This document shows, one piece after another, positions 1-6,030 of a stretch of DNA of 14,988 nt. The DNA is from Candidatus Thorarchaeota archaeon. Lineage in GTDB: Archaea > Asgardarchaeota > Thorarchaeia > Thorarchaeales > Thorarchaeaceae. The DNA lies in the NCBI GenBank assembly GCA_018238825.1, contig JABCSP010000026.1:1-14988 (forward strand), given 5' to 3'. The position numbers were made by a program, and so were the translations under genes. Under the pieces are notes generated by a model. It made no database searches and was not told the origin of the DNA. It saw only the letters and a list, made by a program, of their open reading frames with translations. Numbering within the stretch: position 1 is the stretch's first letter; every line of letters starts with the position of its first letter.

Positions 1-272
1 GTTAAAGTTGGTACTATTTCGTAACATGGACCTTTGCCTGGATCTTCTACATAACTAAAATCCATCATTTCAAGTATTGGACGAATCAAGCTTTTCTCAA
101 GCTGACGCTCTTTCTTGCTTGTATCGAGATTCTCCCACAATTCTAGAAAACCTTTGAGTATCTTCTTAGACTTCTTAATAGATTCTTTAAATTCCTCAGA
201 TTTTGGTAATGTCCAAATAAGATATTCTTCAAAGAAAAGGGTTGATCTAATTGGTAGGTTGTTTTCTCTCAT
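1..272 (-). CDS. N-terminal fragment of a probable type IIG/Eco57I-like restriction-modification protein
   Basis: The minus strand is open from an ATG at 272-270 to the left edge, giving about 90 residues. An in-frame stop (TGA, 281-279) lies just upstream, so this is the earliest ATG, and a GGAG lies about 10 bases before it. The peptide begins MRENNLPIRS, has a charged helical stretch, and then QLEKSLIRPILEMM followed by a Tyr-Val-Glu segment. Known for the family: large fused methyltransferase-endonucleases of the type IIG/Eco57I kind often start with a helical region ending in a 'E-QLE..fI.piLe.lGf' element, which this resembles. The nuclease and methyltransferase motifs would lie outside the window, so the function is an inference. 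Lysine-rich, helical composition and normal codon use support real coding. It could instead be another large DNA-processing protein with the same N-terminal helix pair. Confidence 0.6.
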   Translation of the reverse strand, partial: MRENNLPIRSTLFFEEYLIWTLPKSEEFKESIKKSKKILKGFLELWENLDTSKKERQLEKSLIRPILEMMDFSYVEDPGKGPCYEIVPTL

Positions 273-334
273 CTCAACTCATCTCCGTTTAGAACCCTCG
301 AAATATCTGGGACTCATATTACTTTCAGGTCACT

Positions 335-413
335 GGGATATAAAGATTCATTCCTAATCCAATCAAGAATTAGAGTTCCAGTCCATTGCTCTGCCAGATT
401 GAGCTACGTCCCG
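335..413 (-). pseudogene. tRNA-like fragment (intact 5' half, degenerate 3' half)
   Basis: Reading the minus strand from 413, there is CGGGACG, then TA, then a convincing D-arm (GCTC...GAGC with a TGG in the loop). A weak anticodon arm follows, whose best fold gives loop CTGGAAC. A T-rich stretch resembling a TATA box (CTTTTATT, 447-440) sits about 31 bases upstream, the same spacing as for the real tRNA-Arg(CCU) here. The 3' half is poor: no TTCRA T-loop and no clean partner for the acceptor strand, only a partial ATATCCC near 341-335. It is either a decayed tRNA, a 5' half left by recombination, or a chance match. No function is claimed. Confidence 0.28.
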
Positions 414-447
414 TGCGATTCGTTTGCAGCTCTGGTAGCAATAAAAG

Positions 448-465
448 GATTACTCAGCAGTCACT
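448..465 (+). repeat. Direct repeat copy 1, at the 3' edge of the TnpB remnant
   Basis: GATTACTCAGCAGTCACT matches the copy at 1428-1445 at 16 of 18 positions, in the same orientation. The two copies bracket the truncated TnpB gene, whose stop codon falls near this copy. The core is also an imperfect dyad (GATTACT / AGCAGTC). Confidence 0.55.
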
Positions 466-1372
466 GCATATCTTTTGAAACATTTTCTCGCTTTATTTTT
501 AGTTGTTTTAATTTCTTAGCGACTGCATTATATGACTGGTTCCTACTGCGGCGAGCATCAATTTCACTTTGAAGCTCTGCAACACGTCGATCATATTTTT
601 CGATAGCTCTAGCTTTGTCTTGTGAGATGATGTATCGAGTTTCTTGAAAGACTGCAGGGGGAAGATTGCTCTTTGAAGAAACCGAAGCTTCCTTCATCTT
701 AACAGCAAAATGTACCCACCACTTTCCCCTTCCATCATTAATGAGTTGAAGAGCTTCTACAGTCCCTCTTTCAATTTGATTGATGTGAAATTTAGACATT
801 TTCAAAGGAAAACGTATACGGTCATGTACGGGTTTTTTCCTTGGAGCAGAGTCAAAGGAATCCTGTAGATCTAACCACCAACAGGAGGCAGACGATGATG
901 AACTCTCAAATAGTTTGAATATAGGAGAATATATCCATCTAGGAATTCTTCCGGATTTAGTGGATTCGCAAGGTCGTGATACGTTGCTACTTTTCCTTTC
1001 TTTGAGTGCTAAGTAGCTCTCATACAGAGTGATTGCAGTTCTCCGGCACTCAATAAGTTCACTAGAAGAACAACGGGGATATTTCTTTTTCATATCATGA
1101 GCAACTGAGAGTCGCTGTGGATATTTAGAAGTCACTCGTGTCGTAGTGATTGTTAAACAATCAAGAGCTCCATCATCAATTCGTGTTTTGTTAAAACCTG
1201 ATAACAAGTTACTTTCATGGTGTTCAATTACGCCTAAGAAAGAACGAATGATACGGGTGTCCCGATTGACAGTCTGTCGAAGCCTCTGTTTCTTCCGCTT
1301 GGTCATCTTATCCCAGTCAACAGGGACTTTTACTAAGATTGTTACACCTTTAGAACTACCCATCACTTTCAC
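461..1372 (-). CDS. Truncated TnpB-like (IS605 OrfB) transposase, RuvC catalytic motifs missing; probable remnant
   Basis: A 303-residue protein with the N-terminal layout of archaeal TnpB/OrfB RNA-guided nucleases. It has a basic start (KRKKQRLRQTVNRDTR, about 25-40), a helix-rich middle, and the KWWVHFAVKM strand (about 218-227) that normally precedes the RuvC domain. A full family member is roughly 400-500 residues. After 'LPPAV' (about 240) the family normally shows a D-L-G RuvC-I motif; here the chain passes directly to ETRYII, as if about 20 codons were deleted in frame. It then stops at the helical insert (KKLKQLKIKRENV), so the RuvC-II Glu, zinc ribbon and RuvC-III Asp are absent. It therefore cannot be an active nuclease. 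No companion TnpA is visible. The frame has no internal stop codons, which suggests recent decay or possible reuse. Family call from recalled similarity, fairly confident. Confidence 0.7.
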   Translation of the reverse strand: MKVMGSSKGVTILVKVPVDWDKMTKRKKQRLRQTVNRDTRIIRSFLGVIEHHESNLLSGFNKTRIDDGALDCLTITTTRVTSKYPQRLSVAHDMKKKYPRCSSSELIECRRTAITLYESYLALKERKSSNVSRPCESTKSGRIPRWIYSPIFKLFESSSSSASCWWLDLQDSFDSAPRKKPVHDRIRFPLKMSKFHINQIERGTVEALQLINDGRGKWWVHFAVKMKEASVSSKSNLPPAVFQETRYIISQDKARAIEKYDRRVAELQSEIDARRSRNQSYNAVAKKLKQLKIKRENVSKDMQ

Positions 1373-1427
1373 CTTCTACAATTAAACTTCTAACAGTCTT
1401 TTGAACTCGTATTTTTGTATGGTTTCA

Positions 1428-1445
1428 GATTACTCAGTAGTCATT
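1428..1445 (+). repeat. Direct repeat copy 2, upstream of the TnpB remnant
   Basis: GATTACTCAGTAGTCATT is the partner of 448-465 (16 of 18 identical, same orientation, 980 bp apart). Its core is a nearly symmetric dyad, GATTACT-C-AGTAGTC, with one T-G pairing. It lies 55 bp upstream of the TnpB-like start codon. Confidence 0.55.
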
Positions 1446-1484
1446 ATCCACAAGCCAAGATTGATAGTAGCGCGAAAGAGTGAG

Positions 1485-1492
1485 CTTATAGG
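1485..1492 (+). promoter_or_regulatory. Possible TATA box of the SagB-type gene
   Basis: CTTATAGG lies 55 bases before the preferred ATG at 1543. With the usual archaeal spacing of about 25 bases the transcript would begin near 1513. That is downstream of the GTG at 1504 and argues against using that start. Motif only; weak. Confidence 0.3.
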
Positions 1493-1542
1493 TCTGTCAG
1501 GATGTGTTTGGAGCAAACTTCTCTGTTTGGTGGAAACGCAAA

Positions 1543-2322
1543 ATGACAAAATATGATAAGATGATTAAGCAGCGCCGTAGTCTATTGAAAGCTCATGATT
1601 ATGAAGCAATTCCACAGGAAGAATGGTGGAAACCTGACCAGATGAAAGGTGTAGACCCACCGCCTTTGGAAAAACCGTTTAATAAGGATGCAAATCTTAT
1701 AGATCTAGTCGACCCCAAGGACTTCCAAGTTGGGACCGTACCTCTCATTGATGCAATAGCAAATCGAGCAAGCCAGCGAGCCTTTACAGATGAATCACTG
1801 ACTCTAGAAGAACTATCCTTTCTTCTCTGGTCCACACAAGGGGTTCGAGAAGTAGACAAGAACAAAGTATGGACAAAACGTGCTGTACCATCAGGTGGAG
1901 GTCGTCAACCCTATGAAACATATTTGTTGATTAACAGGGTTGATGAACTTGAACGAGGAGTGTATCGATACCTACCAATCGAACACAAGCTGATACTAGT
2001 GACCAAGAATCTCCCTGATGCAGATGATTTAATGGAAAAAGCGTGGTATCAGAATTTTATCGGAAAATCAGCAGTAGTCTTTGTTTGGGCTGCAATTCCC
2101 TACAAAACAGAATGGAGATACAGTTTCATCAGTTACAAGGATATACTCATTGAAGCTGGACATATCTGTCAGAACCTATACCTTGCATGTGAAGGGATTG
2201 GTGCAGGAACCTGTGCCATTGCCGCCTATGAACAGAAAGCAGTAGATGAATTGATTCAAGTAGATGGCGAGAATGAGATGACTGTCTATCTTTCACCAGT
2301 AGGAAAAATCAATCCCCAGTAG
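1543..2322 (+). CDS. SagB-type nitroreductase/dehydrogenase family protein
   Basis: A 259-residue flavin (FMN) oxidoreductase of the SagB/McbC-like nitroreductase family. Visible family features: the R-x-S-x-R-x-F element (NRASQRAF, about 74-81), LSFLLWSTQG (91-100), PSGGGRQPYETY (116-127), and the C-terminal GHICQNLYLACEGIGAG stretch (206-222). In thiazole/oxazole peptide clusters SagB oxidises azolines, but no cyclodehydratase (YcaO/SagD/SagC) or precursor peptide is visible nearby. Stand-alone archaeal members therefore have unknown substrates. Start choice: GGTGGA at 1529-1534 sits 8 bases before ATG 1543. A GTG at 1504 would add 13 residues, but it lies close to the probable TATA box. 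An ATG at 1561 is a further alternative. Soluble, with no signal peptide. Family assignment is confident; the reaction is unknown. Confidence 0.85.
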   Translation: MTKYDKMIKQRRSLLKAHDYEAIPQEEWWKPDQMKGVDPPPLEKPFNKDANLIDLVDPKDFQVGTVPLIDAIANRASQRAFTDESLTLEELSFLLWSTQGVREVDKNKVWTKRAVPSGGGRQPYETYLLINRVDELERGVYRYLPIEHKLILVTKNLPDADDLMEKAWYQNFIGKSAVVFVWAAIPYKTEWRYSFISYKDILIEAGHICQNLYLACEGIGAGTCAIAAYEQKAVDELIQVDGENEMTVYLSPVGKINPQ

Positions 2323-2432
2323 TGGTATGTGGTATTATAAAATTTCAAAATGCGCAAAATGAAAAGATGTTTTCAATTGTAGATATCCTGAATATTAAGA
2401 AATTTTGAATAAAAACGATAATTTTTGGGGTG

Positions 2433-2438
2433 TTTATA
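2433..2438 (+). promoter_or_regulatory. TATA box for the small Cys-rich gene (leaderless spacing)
   Basis: TTTATA is centred about 26 bases before the ATG at 2462. That is the normal distance from an archaeal TATA box to the transcription start, so the mRNA probably begins at or next to the start codon. No Shine-Dalgarno sequence is seen, in agreement. Confidence 0.45.
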
Positions 2439-2449
2439 GGTTCTAGACA

Positions 2450-2459
2450 AGACTAGTCT
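2450..2459 (+). promoter_or_regulatory. Palindrome between TATA box and start codon, possible operator
   Basis: AGACTAGTCT is a perfect 10-bp palindrome lying 2 bases before the ATG at 2462 and just downstream of the TATA box. A protein bound here would block transcription initiation. A 10-bp palindrome could also be chance. Confidence 0.25.
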
Positions 2460-2461
2460 GT

Positions 2462-2713
2462 ATGAGAACAACTCGAATGTTACGTATCTGGGACAGGAGA
2501 AAAGCTGAGTTTGTAGAAGTTCCTGTACAACGTTCAGTTGATTGCAGTCTGGCATGTAGAGATTGTAGATATTTTGACGAAAAAACTCAACTTTGTCAAG
2601 GAGTTGGCTCATCATACTACCAAAAAACGGTACCGCGACCAGAGTTTGTTCCAAGGAGTAACGAATGTGAAGTAAGACTACCTCCAGATCTCCTTTCTTT
2701 TATTCAGTGCTAG
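2462..2713 (+). CDS. Small cysteine-rich protein, probable metal or Fe-S binder
   Basis: An 83-residue soluble protein that I do not recognise by name. Six cysteines: C28, C32, C35, C45, C69 and C83. The cluster DCSLACRDCRYFDEKTQLC has the spacing C-x3-C-x2-C-x9-C. The 'CRDCRYF....C' part is like small iron-sulfur or zinc knots found in several anaerobe proteins. C-x3-C-x2-C is also the radical SAM spacing, but the protein is far too short for that barrel. The N-terminal strand (TRMLRIWDRRKAEFVEVPV) looks like a beta hairpin. It follows the SagB-type gene on the same strand after 139 bases but has its own promoter. It converges on ecfT with a 4-base overlap of stop codons. Coding looks real; the metal and role are not known. 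Confidence 0.6.
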   Translation: MRTTRMLRIWDRRKAEFVEVPVQRSVDCSLACRDCRYFDEKTQLCQGVGSSYYQKTVPRPEFVPRSNECEVRLPPDLLSFIQC

Positions 2714-3519
2714 ATTATTGCTGATAGTATTGGTAAATAACCTAGAGCAAGTAAGAAGCATAGCACAACATATCCTAATCCAAGAACTAGAAGCAGTGTA
2801 TCAGAGAGTTTCCACTGTGATTTTCTGAAATACGTTCGATTTTCACTATAACCAAAACCTCGTCCATCCATGGATATTGCCAGAGATTCAACACGAGATA
2901 GTGAAGAAACTAGTAGTGGAAAGAATGTATACTGAATTGTCCTGAGTATTTTCCGAAGTCCTCCTACCTCGGGTTGAATACCTCTAGATTTCTGTGCCAT
3001 GCGTACTACCTGATTTTCAGAATCAAATAGTGGTAAGAATCTCAAAGCTATGATAAGAGCAAAGCTATACCTGTAAGGAATTTTGAGTCTGGTTAGTGAA
3101 TGAGCAAGTAATGTAGGATCTGTAACTGCAACAAAAAGCATACTTGAAAGAACAACAAGGAGGAATCGTGATGCAATCGATAAACCTCGTTCAACTCCAT
3201 AGTCAGTTATTGGGAAATATGGACCAAAATTGCTCAGTTGAGGTATTACAAATCCAAGAACCGTTCCGTTCACAGTGATAAAAACTTGAAAAATCAGGAG
3301 CAAGATTGAGAATATGATGATGAACTTAGTACGATTTCGAGAGAGTTTCAATGATGCGCGACTTACTCGGAATAATAGTATTACAACTACTAGAAGTATG
3401 GAACTCAGACGCCAGCTCGGGTAAATCATTATACCTGAAATTGTAATGATTAGTAAGAGGATCTTTAGTAAGGGGTTGATTTTCCCTCTGTTTTGTATGA
3501 ATTCGGTCTGATTTTCCAT
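2710..3519 (-). CDS. ecfT: ECF transporter T component (transmembrane EcfT)
   Basis: A 269-residue integral membrane protein, the scaffold that couples the ECF ATPases to the substrate-binding S component. Hydrophobic segments lie at about 17-50 (two spans), 66-92, 113-134, 151-163 and 240-268. Between them is a long cytoplasmic region with the two short coupling motifs of the family: QKSRG (176-180) and MDGRGFG (217-223). These are the places where EcfT helices dock on the ATPase grooves. Its ATG directly abuts the stop codon of the ATPase gene, so the two are co-translated. It is the last gene of the five-gene minus-strand array. Length and motif spacing are normal for the family. The substrate is set by the S component, not by this subunit. 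Confidence 0.9.
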   Translation of the reverse strand: MENQTEFIQNRGKINPLLKILLLIITISGIMIYPSWRLSSILLVVVILLFRVSRASLKLSRNRTKFIIIFSILLLIFQVFITVNGTVLGFVIPQLSNFGPYFPITDYGVERGLSIASRFLLVVLSSMLFVAVTDPTLLAHSLTRLKIPYRYSFALIIALRFLPLFDSENQVVRMAQKSRGIQPEVGGLRKILRTIQYTFFPLLVSSLSRVESLAISMDGRGFGYSENRTYFRKSQWKLSDTLLLVLGLGYVVLCFLLALGYLPILSAII

Positions 3520-4965
3520 CTAAGAATTCACCCCCAATTCAGAATATTCACTATGACCAATCTCTACTAATCGTTGTAGCACGGTTTCAGGAGATCCATC
3601 CAAGAGAATTGAACCATTTTCAACGAAAATCACACGATTACAATGATTTCTTGCAAAATTTGGATTGTGGGTTACCACAAGAGCGGCACCATTTGCACTA
3701 GCTGTTTCTGTAATTGCATTCAAAATGAATGATTTTCCATCTTGATCTTGACCAATGAAAGGTTCATCCAACAATAAAATGTCAGGTAAGTGAGCTATTG
3801 TTGATGTGATATTGAGACGTCTTTTCTGTCCATGGCTGAGAGAGAAGGGATTCCTATCAACGAAATTTCCAAGATTAGCAGAATTCAGAAGATTTCTTGA
3901 TCTTTCGATTGAATCTTCATGCATATTATCAATAATTTCGGAGGTTAGTATCTGTTCTTTCCAAACAGTTCTCTCGAAAATTTGATGATTGGGGTTCTGA
4001 AAAACAACTGAAATTCTCTTTGCAATGTTTTTTCTATCAATATCAGACATTGCATCTTTACCAAGGTGTACACACCCAATATCCGGTTCGAGTAAACCTC
4101 CAAGAAGCGAAACCAAGGTAGTTTTTCCTGATCCATTTCCTCCCATAAGTGCGATTATTTCTCCTTCATGGATACTCATACTTACATCTTGAATTACTTT
4201 AGTGGACCCATAAGAGAAATCGATTCCTTCCAAGGAAAGTAGGGATTTGTTGCTTGGAACAAAAGCTGGTGAGGGAGTAAGTGTTTGTTCCTCAATCTGA
4301 GTCCAGTTAGTTATTGTACCATTTGAAACTGAAAGGATACTGTCTGCAACAGGGCGAATCGCATCAAGATTGTGTTCGATACATAGCACACCCACATTCT
4401 TGTCTTTTAGTTGAGATAATATTTTTCGAAGCAAAAGGATTCCTTTGGGATCCAAACTTGCTGATGGTTCATCAAGAATGAGGTATTTTGGTTGGCAGGA
4501 AAGCATAGAGGCTATTGCAAGCCTCTGTTTTTCTCCTCCAGAGAGAGTATGTGTATTACGATTATGAAGATGTGATGCACCCACGGCGAAAAGTGAAGAT
4601 TTTATGAGTTTTTCCATTGTTTTTAGTTCAAATTCGTAATTTTCTGGCCCAAAAGCTACCTCATCAGATACCTTCAATGTACAAATTTGACTATCTGGGT
4701 CTTGCTGTACAAGAGAAACCAATCTCGATATCTCTGCAATTGGATAATCACTAGTGTTTTCACCATTTATTATGATTTCGCCAGAAAATTCACCCTCAAT
4801 GCTTCTTGGTATAAATCCAGAGAGACACTTTGCCAAGGTAGATTTTCCTGAACCCGTTGGACCTGTTAATACAACAACCTCGCCAGGACGAATCTGTAAG
4901 TCAATGGACCTTAGAATCTGTGTTTTTCCATCATATGAAAAAGCCAAATTTTGAGATTCTAACAT
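3520..4965 (-). CDS. ecfA: ECF transporter ATPase, two fused ABC domains (EcfA1-EcfA2)
   Basis: A 481-residue protein carrying both ATPase halves of an energy-coupling-factor importer. Domain 1: Walker A GPTGSGKS (35-42), Q-loop QQDPDSQ (87-93), signature LSGGEKQ (141-147), Walker B LILDEP (162-167), switch His198. Domain 2: Walker A GGNGSGKT (275-282), Q-loop QNPNHQIF (323-330), signature LSHGQKR (376-382), Walker B LLLDEP (397-402), His433. The 'PD.Q/PN.Q' after each Q-loop is the Q-helix typical of ECF ATPases. All catalytic elements are present in both halves, so both sites may hydrolyse ATP. The fused double ATPase is common in archaea and some bacteria. The gene sits 9 bases after the S-component gene and abuts ecfT, supporting one operon. 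Cytoplasmic face of the membrane. Confidence 0.93.
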   Translation of the reverse strand: MLESQNLAFSYDGKTQILRSIDLQIRPGEVVVLTGPTGSGKSTLAKCLSGFIPRSIEGEFSGEIIINGENTSDYPIAEISRLVSLVQQDPDSQICTLKVSDEVAFGPENYEFELKTMEKLIKSSLFAVGASHLHNRNTHTLSGGEKQRLAIASMLSCQPKYLILDEPSASLDPKGILLLRKILSQLKDKNVGVLCIEHNLDAIRPVADSILSVSNGTITNWTQIEEQTLTPSPAFVPSNKSLLSLEGIDFSYGSTKVIQDVSMSIHEGEIIALMGGNGSGKTTLVSLLGGLLEPDIGCVHLGKDAMSDIDRKNIAKRISVVFQNPNHQIFERTVWKEQILTSEIIDNMHEDSIERSRNLLNSANLGNFVDRNPFSLSHGQKRRLNITSTIAHLPDILLLDEPFIGQDQDGKSFILNAITETASANGAALVVTHNPNFARNHCNRVIFVENGSILLDGSPETVLQRLVEIGHSEYSELGVNS

Positions 4966-4974
4966 TGTATCCGC

Positions 4975-6030
4975 CTAGTATACTTGTAACAAAGTCACTT
5001 TTCGAACCCACATAGAACCATCATAATCTCCTGCGATTAACCAGAGACCATCATCACTTCTTGTGAGTAGAAAGTTTGAATCAGTCATCACTGTATCAAT
5101 ATCAAAAATTATTGAATATCCATCTCGGGCAATGATTTGTAGTCCAACGGCTCCCGTTTGGATATTCGCTTGTTGTAGTATTGTACTGATTAGAATACCT
5201 GTATAATTTGCAGGTTCCAAGTGTGTATAGGCTCCAATCAGTTCAGCTTCAATAGTGATTTCAGAACTTGCAAAGTCTTCTAGTGAGAAAGAGAATGGAT
5301 TGTCAACCAGACCTCTCACCTCACAGGTATATGGATCTGCGAAAACATGAGCAACATTGGTTGTATAGTAAAGAGAACCCACAGTGAGAAACAAGACGAA
5401 TACAACTGCAGGTAAGTTACGATGTACAACTACTCTTGGAGTACTCTTTGGAATGACTGGTTTTGTGCTCTGAAATCCTGAAATTGTACCAGCATCATTC
5501 AAGAATTCTAGAGTTTCCCATGCAAAATATCCAGCAAAAATGATACCTGAACAGAAAGCTAGGATGGAAATCACAATGATATAGAGAATAGGTGCTCCAG
5601 TAAAATAGAATATTTGTAATACAATCACATTCGCAGCGGAAGCAACACCAGCTCCTATCCACCATGTTATTCGAGAGCTATCTTTGGGATTTTCGCTACT
5701 ACCAGCTGCTGAAGCACCCATATCCACAAAAAATCCTTGGATAAGTGATACCAGCACTATTACTGGACCATGTGTACTCCCTGCGAACATCTCAACCGTG
5801 CCTTTGAGCAGTCCTCCCGCAGTACCAACACCGCGTTTGGGTACAATGACTCTGATTAGCACAATCCAAAAAACATGAAGTCCAGCCATGAATTGACCAG
5901 CTCCAAAGGGTACACCCAAAGAGAGATTGATAAGATTCCCGAGGTATCCTACAAATGTACTGAGTGCCCCTCCCAGAGAACTGAGGATCGCAATAGTGAC
6001 AATATCTCGGGTGGATATTGAGGAACTCAT
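4975..6030 (-). CDS. ECF transporter S component (YkoE-like) with extracytoplasmic SUOX-like domain
   Basis: 351 residues in two parts. Residues 1-185 form a membrane S component resembling the YkoE family (thiamine/hydroxymethylpyrimidine-type uptake). Hydrophobic spans lie at about 10-30, 45-63, 88-104, 122-142 and 146-170, with conserved-looking FGAGQFMAGLH and KGTVEMFAGSTHG stretches. A sixth span (205-222) leads to an outside domain, 230-351. That domain shows the strand order of the sulfite-oxidase molybdopterin-binding fold: CEVRGLVDNPFSFSLEDF (236-253), YTGILISTIL (276-285), RDGYSIIF (302-309) and WVRKV (341-345). No molybdenum-ligand Cys is evident at the usual place, so I infer ligand binding, not redox catalysis. 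The gene overlaps the phosphoesterase by ATGA, and GAGGTG lies 8 bases upstream. Transport class is confident; the substrate is not. Confidence 0.78.
   Translation of the reverse strand: MSSSISTRDIVTIAILSSLGGALSTFVGYLGNLINLSLGVPFGAGQFMAGLHVFWIVLIRVIVPKRGVGTAGGLLKGTVEMFAGSTHGPVIVLVSLIQGFFVDMGASAAGSSENPKDSSRITWWIGAGVASAANVIVLQIFYFTGAPILYIIVISILAFCSGIIFAGYFAWETLEFLNDAGTISGFQSTKPVIPKSTPRVVVHRNLPAVVFVLFLTVGSLYYTTNVAHVFADPYTCEVRGLVDNPFSFSLEDFASSEITIEAELIGAYTHLEPANYTGILISTILQQANIQTGAVGLQIIARDGYSIIFDIDTVMTDSNFLLTRSDDGLWLIAGDYDGSMWVRKVTLLQVY

Noticed and set aside
115..357. 80-codon forward-strand frame
   Set aside because: It lies opposite the better supported minus-strand gene at 1-272, whose peptide is lysine- and glutamate-rich and family-like.
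461..1372. Active TnpB with its own guide RNA
   Set aside because: The RuvC motifs and the zinc ribbon are missing, so cleavage is not possible with this product.
1504..1542. GTG start for the SagB-type gene
   Set aside because: It lies upstream of the likely transcription start predicted from the TATA box, and ATG 1543 has a well-spaced ribosome-binding sequence.
2462..2713. Radical SAM enzyme based on C-x3-C-x2-C
   Set aside because: At 83 residues it cannot hold the partial TIM barrel, and no SAM-binding motifs follow the cysteines.
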